Assembly (NCBI GenBank): GCA_000827495.1
Contig: KN817582.1
Span: 1-64,000 of the forward strand
Direction: 5' to 3'
From: Hypholoma sublateritium FD-334 SS-4
Taxonomy: Eukaryota; Basidiomycota; Agaricomycetes; Agaricales; Strophariaceae
Length of the DNA: 64,000 bases
This document shows positions 33,277 to 43,825 of the stretch, one piece after another. A program made the translations under genes and the position numbers. The notes beneath the pieces are model-generated. The model saw nothing but the letters and a program-made list of their open reading frames with translations. It made no database searches and was not told the DNA's origin. How positions within the stretch are numbered: the stretch's first letter is position 1; the number at the start of each line of letters is the position of its first letter.

Positions 33277-33910
33277 CTACATGGAAGGGTGCTGCTTGCG
33301 AAAAGCCTTCTGGTTACGCTCTACTTCCTCGTACAGCTGTGTCCAATCATTACAAACGAGATCATAGGTGCCTGCGACCGTGCCCATGACATTCATAACG
33401 GATTCCAAGCCTATGTTCAGGTGACACAGCACACTTTGGCGCAGGTAATTCATGCAGTGAATTGTTAACGACGAGAGCGGCGTTGTCGGCGGTCCGTTGT
33501 ATTGCCGACGAATAACGTCGAGACACTTGAACTGATGGAGAAGCGTGACGGTATATTTCTTGAGTTCCCCAGTTTCGTTTCGTACGTGGACAAGATGGCC
33601 ACCTGAAGGAATCAACCTGGACCATTCGATGTCGCTGTCTGGATCGTTGATTCCATAATGCTGAGTAGAGCCGACTCTGAGTCCCACCGGAGCGGTGTGT
33701 TTGGGCTCATAATACAAGCCGTCGTCTATCGTGTGTATAGTCAACGTGTGTATTCATTTTGTCTCATAAATCTGATTATAACATACTGTATTTTTCCAAG
33801 TGTATTTCTGAGGTAGGGGAGATAGTCTTGTAAAAGCATAGGGACAACAGAACAACGTCGAATATTGCAATAACAGAGATAAGAATCCACAAAGTGCGTT
33901 GAGGTGCCAT
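33277..33910 (-). CDS. UstYa-family (DUF3328) protein, copy 2, degenerate histidine motifs
   Basis: ATG at 33910; MAPQRTLWILISVIAIFDVV followed by LLSLCFYKT is the anchor helix. One intron joins LEKY to (N)DGLYYEPKHTAPVG, with gtatgt as donor and cgatag as acceptor in matching phase. Family features remain: WSRLIPSGG, CMNYLRQSVLCH and NDWTQLYEEVERN. The two copper-site motifs are altered. HxxHC motif 1 reads HQFKC (second His is Lys) and motif 2 reads LTIHC (first His is Leu). Since the frame and splice sites are intact, this looks like a maintained pseudoenzyme or a strongly diverged member rather than a simple wreck. It ends QKAFRKQHPSM-stop. Confidence 0.75.
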
Positions 33911-34854
33911 TTCTTTCCAAGTCAGAGAGGCGAGGAAAGTTTGTTGCTGTACACACTGAGCTATACTAGTAGCCTTCTTTAGTGTTTCGTCTAAATTACT
34001 CCAATCCTATTTTGCACACATGTGCCATAAACTTCATTTTCAGACCCGATACCTTTTGTACCGGGACAAGGATTCTTGTATGTACATGGCACCATCAGAA
34101 GATGGTTGAAACTCTTCTACTTCCCTCAGAAGAATTTCTACATCAGATCAGAGAGAAGTCTGCACAAGTAAAGGCCAAAATCTCAGACGCAGCGAACAGC
34201 AACTTCAGTTCTAGATAAGATACCACGGATTATTAGTCATAGGAACCCCAATTCTGATCAAAGCGAACGGTGACTATCGACTTCGATCAAGGGCTAATTT
34301 GAAGTCTCTTGCCATTGGATAAGATTGTGCGCCAGCTCTTTGGGGACGTCTGTCACCGAGGCCGTGCGAAAGAGCGCCCAGCGGGGTTGCCGGTAAGGTT
34401 GTATTAGTCCCCAGTTGGTCCTAGTCTATCCTCCACGGTGAGTATACATAGTCATAAGGAACGTTCACTTGCATGAGGCTAGTACGGCTTCTTCGGATGT
34501 TTCACGAATGGATGTATATATCTCGACTTATTTCAAGGATCGTGATTAATTGCTGTTCTCTCGGATAACCAAGCCTCTGAAAATCATTCCAATTTGACGC
34601 CTTAGAAATCAGGAATGGTACAGGGTGGGTGTTCAGATGATGATCACCGAGCTTGTTTGGAAAGGTGCCAAGCGATGACAGTAGCCGAGTCGCTCATGTG
34701 CAAGGCGTGGGTAATAGGTACAAGCTTTGATATAGATGAAATGGGCTCCCTCCGAGCCTCGACTGAGGTGATCACCGCTTCAATGCCTTCTGCATCACAC
34801 CGGTCTTTATATATAGGCAACTGTGAATCCTGGACTGAGATAACCACTTCTTCA
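33911..34854. other. Intergenic, duplicated upstream region of the hydrolase gene
   Basis: From about 34300 to 34854 this sequence is duplicated upstream of the hydrolase pseudogene at about 39715-40250. Shared stretches include tgtcaccgaggccgtgcgaa, agagcgcccagcgggg and aaatgggctccctccgag. 33911-34300 holds nothing recognisable. Confidence 0.6.
34808..34816 (+). promoter_or_regulatory. TATA box of the hydrolase gene
   Basis: tatatatag lies about 40 bp before the ATG at 34855. The duplicated copy of this promoter at about 40202 reads tctatgtatagg, a weaker match. Confidence 0.5.
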
Positions 34855-35995
34855 ATGTCGTCTGAATCTCGCAACGGTAAAGTCGAATTCAAAGTCGGGG
34901 ATGAAATCTTCCAAACCTGGTACAAGATACTCGGTTCCCTGAATGCACCAGGCACAACACCTCTAGTGGTCCTCCACGGAGGGCCGGGCATGACTCATCA
35001 TTATATGCTGTAAGTAACACGGTGCATTATTCTATACATACAATTGACAGGAAACAGCCCTCACGAAATTCTATTCGAAAAATATGAGTAAGTAAGTACC
35101 ATTGGCCGTTAATCATTAATCTAAGCATCCATATTAGCATCCCTATCGTCCTCTACGACCAGATTGGAAATGGAGAATCGTCGCATGCCAAGGACAAACC
35201 CAATGAATTTTGGACAGCCGAGCTCTTCATGGACGAGCTGGACAATCTGCTAAAGCACCTCGGGATATCTGACAACTTCAACCTTCTCGGCCATTCGTGG
35301 GGAGGCAAGTCCGCTACACACGCTTCAATTTATCGAAGCTGATATATCGCCAGGGATGCTTGCGGGGCATTACGCTGCTGCACGATCTCCTCCCGGGCTG
35401 AGGAAGCTCGTCATAACCAACGCCCCGGCGTCGGTCCCACTCTTCGTGGCGGGGACGAATTCACTCTTGGAAAAGTTCCCAGCGGAATATGTTCAGAACA
35501 TCCGCACGCTCGAGACAGAAGGGAAAACGAGCTCGCCAGAGTATCAGCAAGGCGTGATGGAGTTCTACGCTAAACATGTCTGCACCACCAAGCCGTGGCC
35601 ACAGTGTCTGGTCGACTCCTTCAATGCTGTTGGAGGCAACCCGACAGTGTATCATACCATGTGCGTTGGTTTCTATATTGTGATTAGCTCGTGCTCATCC
35701 ATTAAGCAGGTTCGGTATTTCGGACTTCAATGTCACAGGCACGCTTAAGCACTGGTCTATTGTCGACATTCTGCACCAGATTTCAGCCCCAACGTTGCTC
35801 ATAAGCGCCCCGTTGGACGAAGTGCAAGAGTGTGCCTTCCTCCCGTTCTTTTCAAACATCCCGAAAGTGAAATGGGTGGAAATTCCTACCAGCACTCACC
35901 TCGCGATGTTCGAAGACCCCGAAAGGTACGCATGCGTTATTCGTTCTATTTTATTTGGCGAATATGGGCTCACCCGCGGGTCGCAGATACTTTGA
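34855..35995 (+). CDS. Alpha/beta hydrolase, proline iminopeptidase/amidase-like (family S33)
   Basis: Hydrolase of the prolyl-aminopeptidase/L-amino-acid-amidase group. Start [20 protein letters not shown] is chosen because it lies just behind a TATA box; the frame is open from 34615. It has the HGGPG oxyanion motif in [15 protein letters not shown]. Spliced exons continue [10 protein letters not shown], then [15 protein letters not shown]. The nucleophile is in LGHSWGG (about 35300), the acid probably in LISAPLDEV (about 35815) and the histidine in [14 protein letters not shown] (about 35900). Introns: 35011 to about 35057; gtaagt after KYD; a GC-AG intron after GHSWGG (gcaagtccg...cgccag); and one after YHTM. 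No secretion signal. It ends [13 protein letters not shown] broken paralogue lies at 39.7-40.7 kb and a further fragment at 60.2-60.4 kb. Confidence 0.85.
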
Positions 35996-36861
35996 TGTCG
36001 TTCTCAAATTTTTGGTCTAATCTCTCTTTCTTACTGAATAATCACTTGCGGATATTCGCATAGGATAGTACCGGAATCGATTGGAATTGAATTTACTGTC
36101 CGATTGTCGTGAGCCTAAGAGACTTGAGAAGTTCTGAACACATAAAGACGCTGTTCGTCGTGGACAGAGGGGTTACGATGCGCACAGCAGGAAAGCGGAA
36201 GAATATCGACTTGAACTTGCCCCACGCTCGAGACGTATGAACACCAAGCATCTCATTCACCCGAACATAGAGGTACATGGAGAGCTAGACGGTATGTGCG
36301 CTGTTGTTGCAGAACATGAGCACCCACGTCACGTTCTTTGCAAACACATCCTCCCCATTTCCGGCGGCAGCGTTCGATCCGCTTCCGTCACGCTCAGACG
36401 CAGCGCAATCGTCGCGTGACGTCTGTCCTTAGGCTCGTTGCCACCCGTCCTGACGATGTACTCTGTCTGGAGCAGCTTGGACAGGTGCCGCGTAGGCACG
36501 GCGACGTGTGGCATACGGCGCGCCGGCGGGCTGCGACGAGGTAAGCAACAAGCACTTGGTGATGTTCGCGGACGCGCGAATAGTCTATCGGCGTTGGAGC
36601 GCTCGGCTATAGAAGTGCTTCGAGGCGTGCATAATATAGGGCGCTCGGTTACGGACGTCGCGACGAGGAGGTGAATGATAGCTTCACGTCTCCGGTGGGG
36701 AGTAAGCAGGGAAAAAAGGTGGAGCGACGGGAAAAATCGGTGGCGGCGGGGAGGGCGTGGCCGTGACTAGGTCGAAATTTCCTAGGAGCCTGGCAGGGTC
36801 GAAACAAAGCGAGCGGGCCGACGGCGAGTGCACAGATAATTCTTAGGCAAGCGTTGCGAGG
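35996..36861. other. Intergenic, no gene recognised
   Basis: Overlapping short open frames on both strands without family signature. GC content rises from about 36360 onward. Confidence 0.4.
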
Positions 36862-37340
36862 CGGCGGGGAAGAGCTAGGCGCGGACGGTGGATACGTCGA
36901 CTCGGGCAGCAGCATGCGGGCAGTTTCCTCGGAGTCTGGATCTGGAGACTTGATGAAGCAAGATGCGGCCGCTCGTAGCGTTGATGATGGTAGAACTCAA
37001 GGTCTGAAGATACAGAGCGGAGCGGAAAGCGCGCGAATGGGGCGTGTACGAACATGGCTAGAACGAAAGTGGAAGCGGCGAGGGCAACGTGTGGACGCTG
37101 TTTCATAGAAGTCGGCAGGTGGCCAGCGGCGGACAGAGCAGGGCTTGTAGGAGCTAGAGGTGAAGAAGCGATGGCGCAGGACGCCCACGTCGACTCGATG
37201 AGCAGCATGCCGGTAGTTCCTTCGGAATCAGGTCTGGGTACACGATGAAGCGGGACTCGGCCGCGCGCGGAGCTGATGTAGAAGTAAGGTCAAGAGATAA
37301 CTAGTATGGTGAACTCGAGGGTGCGAAAGGGACGTGCGTG
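36862..37340. repeat. Diverged direct repeat, period about 295 bp
   Basis: Copy 1 (about 36862-37000) and copy 2 (about 37158-37290) share, in order, a gaagagc/gaagaagc start, acgtcgactcg followed by agcagcatgc, a cagtttcctcggagtctgg versus tagttccttcggaatcagg segment, and a gatgaagc...gcggccgc segment. Neither copy encodes a recognisable protein. 37341-37967 holds nothing else. Confidence 0.5.
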
Positions 37341-37967
37341 AATAGAGTCGAAAGGCAGGGTGGGGAAGGTGACCACACGCTACGCTGGTGTCGGCGAGGT
37401 GCTTCTTCTGTCGGGAGTTGGCCGTCTGGACACGGATTGCAAGCAGTGGGTGGGCAAGATGGATTTAGTTAGAGGCGGCGGAGTACGGATATCGGATATT
37501 GACAAGCCAAAGCCCAAGCAAGCTTTGCGGCGGCAGGGTAAGTAGGGGTCGTCGTATGTAGTCCACGTCAGGGTTTGTTACGTATCTGTTGGTTACCACA
37601 GAATTCCAGCTGACACATATGTTCGCACGCCCCACCCATCACGCCCTCCCACTGCGGCCAGTCACCGACTTCGAAGCTAACCCTCAACTCACTCTCACAA
37701 ATCATAAAGCGACCTTCCTTTTACTCCCAATATTCTCTGGAACCGGGCATCCACAGGTCTCAATGGCAATTAGAATAGATGCGTACACCGTCAAGCGTAT
37801 ACGTAAGTCCCCGAGACCCCGGGTTGCGCGTGGGCTCGGGGAGGACCTTAGCATCGGCCGGCAACGTATCAAGAGTTCATTATAGTCCTTCATTCGAGTT
37901 GTCTACGAGATTGAGACGAACGCGCTTTCCCCCCACATTAATGGAACGCTCCACACCTACTTAGGCC

Positions 37968-38694
37968 TCAGGCCCCACCAACAGGCTCGATGGAAACTAC
38001 GATAAATCCATTTCCGTTGGCGGCAGCGAAACCTGTCCAAACGCCAGAGAACTTTTGATAAGTCAATTCAGTTGCCGCTGGACCATCTACTTACCTTCGA
38101 CTTGTCCATTTGACTGGGTGCATGCGTTTAGGACGTTCTGGGCCCCGATAGCGACGTCGGAGCTGCAAAGAGGGTGGGTGTCGGCAGTTATCTTCTGTAA
38201 AGATTTATAAATACTCACCAGAACGAAGACGCAGACGGTCCACCGGATATGTTGGATCCGCCAATTACTGCATCTCCGGCCTGGCAGAAGTTAACGTTGT
38301 CACCGCTGATACCGCAAGCCGTCGTTCCAAGATTTCTGAGGAACGTTACACATGCTGCTGCGTTTGCGGCTGAGACTGTGCGTCCAGCGATGTTCTGACA
38401 AGTGGTAGGGACACGCTTGGTCAAGGAGGTATGCTCCTCTCGAGCACTGACGGCTTTTAGAATTATAATCAATTCCCTGTTTACTTGTGACCACAGTAAT
38501 CAATCATTGACTTGAGACGTACTTGTTGTCGACATCCTGAACAGATCTGCAGAGGTGAGTCCAAGGGACTCCAAGCTTGGTAGCCCTGGACCAGGAATGA
38601 CCTCTACGGTCTCAGTAGTAGGTGCTGCAGATACGCTCAAGGTCATAGAGATCCAGAGGAAAAATACTGCGCGTTTGAGTTGAATGAAAGGCAT
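37968..38694 (-). CDS. Secreted cysteine-rich protein with Kex2-type propeptide
   Basis: MPFIQLKRAVFFLWISMTLS, then VSA, is a signal peptide (a Met at 38730 is also in frame). The propeptide region TTETVEVIPGPGLPSLESLG ends at ...EEHTSLTKR, a Lys-Arg Kex2 site. The mature part starts VPTTCQNIAGRTVSAANAAA and has six cysteines (TTCQ, AACV, TACG, NFCQ, SFCS, NACT). Introns: the first joins MSTT(T) to VSAREEHT; the second (gtgagt...tttgcag) joins SSF(C) to SDVAIGAQNVL; the third (about 62 nt, gtaagt...tggacag) joins QSNGQVE to GFAAANGNGFIVVSIEPVGG, ending A-TGA at 37968. Small six-cysteine secreted proteins of this layout are frequent in Agaricomycetes and have no settled function. Confidence 0.75.
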
Positions 38695-39699
38695 ATCGCT
38701 GACAATAGGAACAGTGTGAGCGAGCGCCAAATCATACGGGCAGGGCGGCCAGTGCCAACATACGTGATAAAGATTTTGAAGAAGACGGTTAATTGTTTGA
38801 ATAAAAGAGGTGGATGACCTGGTAAAAACTGAATTATATCACTCTCGCTTTATACTACGCTCACGGATAATAATTGCTTCTTGTTGGTCTTGTGTGCATC
38901 AATGTGTACACATACACACACACGTGTATATATACATTCGAAGTTGCGCGTTCACACCAACAAAAATCTATTTTGCATTCTGACCAGAGTCAAGCTCGAG
39001 TTATCGTCCCATGACTTCACATTTTCTCTTTAATCAACCGCTTAGCGCATCCGTGTGATGAAGCAGTCTGTCGCTGAGAATGCCCACCACGTATAACAAC
39101 AGAGGTACTTCAAAGCAGACAGCAACAAAACGAATTCCTGAAGAGCGCTCGCTACCACAATTATATGCTGCATGCCGATGTAGAGAGCCTGACGGTGTGA
39201 TCGATTAGACAAATAGTGTGAGGGTGGATTTATAATGCATAGGAAAGTCGAAATGAGAGCAAACAGAGTCTTCGGAATTTACAAAAGCACACGTTTGTTC
39301 ATCGTCCCAAGCGCGGCAAAGAATACTCCATGTGAGAAATGGTAATTTCTACCCACACGGAATAGACATATTACAAGTGTCTTGAGATACCAGATCAGTT
39401 GTATACCAGGTTCTTGTCCACGTCGTGATGCACAGCAGGCGTTGTGGTAGCGGCCACGCGCTACTGACCACACGCTGCCAAGCTGCAGCGTCATAACATC
39501 GAAAAAGTGACGCAACAAAGCTTGTCACGAAGGGGTACTTGTACCACTTTTGGTGGTATGCACCCATGCTTGGACATGCAGTACGAGTAGCCCTCATCCC
39601 CGCTCACGCCCAACATTTCGCCGGGCCGCACTGAGCGCTTATCATCGCTACATCGTCGCAGCCACGGCCAAGTGCCGGGTGCGAAAGCAATCAAACGCT
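38695..39699. other. Intergenic
   Basis: Includes a short (ac)n/(ta)n run at about 38910-38935. The minus-strand frame 39491-39853 resembles coding sequence slightly (SKHGCIPPKVVQVPLRDKLC) but cannot be assigned. Nothing else seen. Confidence 0.35.
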
Positions 39700-40660
39700 C
39701 GATTTCGGTCATGAGGGCTGATTTGAAGTACCTCGCCATTGGATAAGATTGCGCGGCAGCTCTCCGACCCAGGGGACGCCTGTCACCGAGGCCGTGCGAA
39801 AGAGCGCCCAGCGGGGACGCCGGGAAGGCCATATTATGTACATACATAGTCACAAGTTGGTCCCAGTCTATTTTCCACGGAGAGCATAATAGCTTTCACT
39901 TGCATGAGGCCAGTACAGCTTCTTCGGATGTTTAACCGTCACGAAAGATGTTCATATCTCGTCCTATTTTCGGTATCGTGATTATACGATGTTCTCTCAG
40001 ATAGTAATGAAGACTGAAATTTGTTCCAATTTGACGCCTTAAATCGAGAACGCACAGGAAGAGTGCCCAGTAGTGGCAGCAGCTCTCCATCCATCTGTAA
40101 GACGTGGGTTGGTACAAGCTCTGATGTATATAAAATGGGCTCCCTCCGAGCTTTGACTGAGGCGATCACAGCTTCGACATCTCAGGCTTCTGCATCACAG
40201 TGGTCTCTATGTATAGGCAGATGTGATTTGAAACCTGGCACAGAGTAGAGTCGGTTCCCAGAATGCACCAGGCACAACGGATCTACTAGTAGTCCTCCAC
40301 GGAGGGCCCTACATGACGCACTATCACACGCTGTAAGTAACACGGTGCATTATATACATACAGTTGACAGTAAGCAGCCTCACGGGATTTGCACGCTGAA
40401 GCACTGGTCGGTCGTGGACATCCTGCACAAGATTCTGGAATTCTAACCCCGGTCTAACGCTATTAGACTGTCTGCTGTTAAGCGCACCGCTGGGCGAAGT
40501 GTAGGAGCGTGCCTTCCTCCCATCCTTCTCGAACACCCCGAAGGTGAAATGGGTCGAGATTTCGACCAGCACTTAGTACTCACCTTGCGCTGTTCCAAGA
40601 TCCGGAAAGGTGCGGAGAATGAGCTGACCTGCAGTTCACAGATCCTTTGACGCCGTTCTC
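39700..40660 (+). pseudogene. Decayed, internally deleted copy of the hydrolase gene at 34855
   Basis: The upstream part (about 39715-40250) matches 34330-34850. The coding remnant begins with NAPGTT-like sequence and VVLHGGPYMTHYHTL (about 40262-40333), including the gtaagtaacacggtgcatta donor region of the parent. It then jumps to TLKHWSVVDILHKI (about 40399-40440) and a C-terminal piece with cttcctcccatccttctcga (about 40511-40530). The exons carrying the nucleophile GHSWGG are missing and stops interrupt the rest. Not functional. Confidence 0.8.
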
Positions 40661-42770
40661 AATTTTTTTTTGTCTGTCTTGTCTTTCGGGACGCGCGCGT
40701 TTCAGAGATGGATATTCGGATGGGATAGTGTCGGTTTCGAGTGTCAAATAACAAACGCATTTACGTAAGAGTCTGCAGACTTGAATTTGTTACCCGATTG
40801 TCGTCAGCGTCTCGAGCGATTTACATTTTGTAATGGGCCCATATGACGAAGATGGCGAGCAGGCCAGCAGGACATCAGAAGTTTAACAAATAGCTTTTTT
40901 CCGGTTATACAAGCTAAAAAAGTGAAAAAAAGCGCGAAAAACGCATATGCAAAAAGCCAGGTGTTTTAAACAAAAAAGTTACCTAATATTTTAAATCGGT
41001 TACGGGAGATAAAAAGCGAAAAAGCTGAAAAAAGCTGAAATTATATTGAGTAAATTACCCCAATTCTCATACGACTACCAAATAGTAAGGAAATGAAATA
41101 AAAATCGGTGGTCATTATATAGGGAAATATCTTTAGGGCAAGCCTGTAGCCGTGGCAACACATATCATTGATGGAATATACTAGCGAACTAACCCTAAAG
41201 TCGGTTGCGTAAATAACTAGGCTTCATTTTCCTCACATGCCCTCACTCGTAAACGAGTGGTAGTACTGATTAAGGCAGCTGTGGTCCGCTTTTTGACTTA
41301 TTAGCTTATGACTTTTTACTAAACTTGGAAAAAGCTGAAAAGGCCTGAAAAGTGAAAGAGTAAATTGCTAACTTGCTGATGGAGGGACACGCTTGCACGC
41401 ATCGTCGTAAGTTCAAGGCGCTGAGAACTTGGTACCGTCGGCAGAGCTGTACCTCGCCACAGTATAGTCTCAGTTACCAACGCACTCGACGCTCGAAGTC
41501 TGCGCATACGCTCGAAAGAGAAAGCGAAACGTCGAAGAAATGAGCACGGGAGTCATGAGGAAGGCCAAGCTATGTCAATGTCCATCGGATGACTGACGAG
41601 TTCCATCGAGGAGTAATGGCCAAGAATAAAGCAGGGCGAGCGAGCAGAGCGCAGAGCTCGCCCCGCGGTGCGAAATTTTCACAATCTAGCTTTGGATCCG
41701 GTATCACACTTGTGTAGGGAGATGTGCAGCCGTCCATCCTATACTCCGATGTCCACCAATTCGTAAGAAGTCCAAATAGCGCTTCGCCGCGACGGATGAT
41801 TCCAGTGTCTGAGCGAGAAGGGAAGCGTGCAGCGCAGAGGTGCGTGGGCCTGATCAAAGGTTTACGGAATGCGAGGTTCGCAGCAAGTGAGGAGCACAGC
41901 TTGTCGCCCCAGGAGATAGGGATGAGGCTGTCTTTCGCGTGACTGTTGCGCGGGAGAGGGCGGCAGAGTGGAACTGAAGGAATGCGCTCGGAGGGCGTCG
42001 CGGTCTGCCGCTGGGGACGTGGCACACAGTACTTCAATCTGTCGTAGGTGTCGTCCGCTCAGACGCAATGCATATTCACCCAAGGCTTCTCAGAAGTCTC
42101 AAGATACACGAGGCCGAACGTTATATTCTGTCGTAAACGCGCAACGACTGGTACAATCAATACACTGCTTACACACGGTACGATCAAATTACCTTGCGCG
42201 CGAACTTGCGCGGCGGGGAGGGCGGCGGCGGCGACAATTCCGGCGCCGCATGGGCGGGGGGGTACACCGTCTGCCACGGCGCCGGCGCATGCCTGCGCGC
42301 CTTGTCCGCGTCCCGCGACGCCTCGATATCGTCCTCCGCAGCCCAGTACGCCCACAGCTGCACCGCCAGCACACTGTTGAGGAGCAGCGCGAGGACATAC
42401 CCCGCGAGCACGAGGGCGTCGCCGACCTCCTGGGCGGTGGTGTACACGCGCGCGAGGCAGCCGGCGATCTGGGCGCCGACGGCGAAGGCGGAGAGCTGGC
42501 CCGTCGCGCGCGCGCGGTGGTTCTGGCGGATCTGCGGGAGCTTGCTTGCAAGGCCGAGGGGGAGGGTGATGAGCTGCAGCAGCGCGAGGATATTGAGGGG
42601 CACCATGAAGAGCGCGAGTGCGGACGCAGCGATGGCGACGGCGGCGAGAGCGAGCGGATCCGGGGAGGCGGCGGTGGTGGTGGTGGTGAGGGCGCGCCGG
42701 GGCGCGTGGAGGATGATGAGGAGGGTGATGACGGTGTTCTGGAGAGTGAGGAAGAGGTTCTCGCCGTAGG
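40430..42770 (+). repeat. Arm A of a rearranged inverted segmental duplication
   Basis: Several blocks here match the reverse complement of 59370-60400: the hydrolase C-terminal remnant (about 40490-40580 versus 60375-60280), gcgtctcgag followed by cattttgtaatgggcc (about 40806 versus 60013), the segment around 41390-41500 (versus 59950-59850), ggtttacggaatgcgaggtt (about 41860 versus 59580) and the MPDU1 coding block 42602-42770 (versus 59555-59390). Arm A contains about 505 bp (40871-41380) and about 720 bp (41880-42600) that are absent from the other arm. Confidence 0.75.
40871..41380. mobile_element. MITE-like insertion defined by an empty site in the duplicate arm
   Basis: The other arm reads continuously across this point (ggccaacagg-agggaccc, around 59940), whereas here about 505 bp separates ggccagcagg from gagggacac. 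The inserted DNA is AT-rich and non-coding and contains repeated gaaaaagctgaaaa runs (about 41020 and 41330), each followed by gagtaaatt. Its ends are weak inverted repeats: left catcagaagtttaacaa; right, reverse-complemented, catcagcaagttagcaa. A target-site duplication is not clear, so the superfamily is undetermined. Confidence 0.6.
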
Positions 42771-43168
42771 TGGTGAAGGGGAAGGCGTGGCGAACGGAGT
42801 ATGCGAGCGTGATGGCGTAGGCGAGCGTCTCGAGGCAGTACGACTCGAGCGACAGCCCGCGGGCGGAGCGCGCCGAGGTGACTGCGCGGTGTCAGAGGAG
42901 GTCGAGCGGACGGGCGGAGACTCACTGAGGAGGATCTGGGGCACCTTCATGATGGCGCCGCCTGCGACGATGCCGATGCCCAGGCCTTTGGAGAGCGCGA
43001 GCTTGAGGCAGACCACATCGCCCAGATGCAGGTTCTCAACCAGTGAGCCGTAGCATTCCTGGAACCTGTCAGAATGCCCTATTGGAATGGATTATAGCTC
43101 ACCTGTCCGACGATGGAGACGCCGAGGTCCTTTATGGGCCACGGCAGATTTTGGGTTATGGCGGTCAT
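42184..43168 (-). CDS. MPDU1: MPDU1-like (Lec35) PQ-loop protein
   Basis: ER membrane protein needed for use of dolichol-phosphate mannose/glucose as sugar donor, distantly related to SWEET and cystinosin transporters. Minus strand from ATG at 43168: MTAITQNLPWPIKDLGVSIV. An intron leads to GDVVCLKLALSKGLGIGIVA followed by GGAIMKVPQIL, the first PQ-loop. After a second intron come SARSARGLSLESYCLETLAY, ENLFLTLQNTVITLLIILHA, ALAAVAIAASALALFMVPL, then the second PQ-loop GLASKLPQIRQNHRARATGQ with LSAFAVGAQIAGCLARVYTT, and ALVLAGYVLALLLNSVLAVQ. It ends PPRKFARKVI-TGA at 42184. A possible donor (aag|gtaatt) at the very end leaves the terminal residues uncertain. Length is about 270 aa. A rearranged fragment lies at 59.4 kb. 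Confidence 0.85.
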
Positions 43169-43690
43169 CGCCCAGGCAGAAGCCGCGTTGGCGGTGACGC
43201 GTTGACGACGTGCGCAGTCACGTGCGGACGACGGACGGAACCGAGGGTTTCCTGCGTCCCGCACTCAGGACAGCGTGCGCACTGCGGTACCCGTACACTA
43301 GGCACATCCATGGTACACTGGCGCCCGACACGGACTGCCCTGCTCAAGTGTTTCATATGGCATTGTTATCCCTGCTGCGGGTTTCAGTGACACGTAAAAT
43401 ACATGAAAATGACTGATCGACTGAAGAGTCAATACTAAACTTACATTTGAAACCTGCGTGTAAGTATACATTGAGCTGCCGATGCTTGTACGATGTACGA
43501 CGTTCCACTCTCGTCTCTCGCGACGTTCCGAACGACCAAGAAAACTACAAGCTGCCAGGGTTGGGCTGTGCCCGTGCATTAGCTCGGGCAGGAACACGGA
43601 GCGCGAGGCCGCTTACCCAACACCGACGAGGCTTCCGCGGCGCTCGCTTGCGACGACAGCCTCCCAACCCAAGCAGAGGAGGCTAACTCC
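43169..43690. other. Intergenic between MPDU1 and the retrotransposon
   Basis: Short open frames only. The first ambiguous base at about 43692 probably marks the edge of multicopy repeat sequence. Confidence 0.4.
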
Positions 43691-43825
43691 NTGGATTTCG
43701 NCGTAGAGGGCCTCTACAGCCTTGACTAGGGTAACTGGTGGGCATATTTCCTAAATGCCTGTTTGCAATAAGCTCGAATGACCTGATATATACCTAGTAA
43801 TCAGAATTGGATCAATGTCAATCAA

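Noticed and set aside
38040..38110. A 17-nt micro-intron in the secreted Kex2-type protein
   Set aside because: A normal intron of about 62 nt using the same gtaagt donor and a later tggacag acceptor keeps the frame and gives a more family-like C-terminus (GFAAANGNGFIVVSI).
42184..43053. A 361-residue plus-strand frame rich in Arg, Glu and Gly over MPDU1
   Set aside because: It is the antisense shadow of the MPDU1 exons; the minus strand contains the PQ-loop motifs and intron signals.
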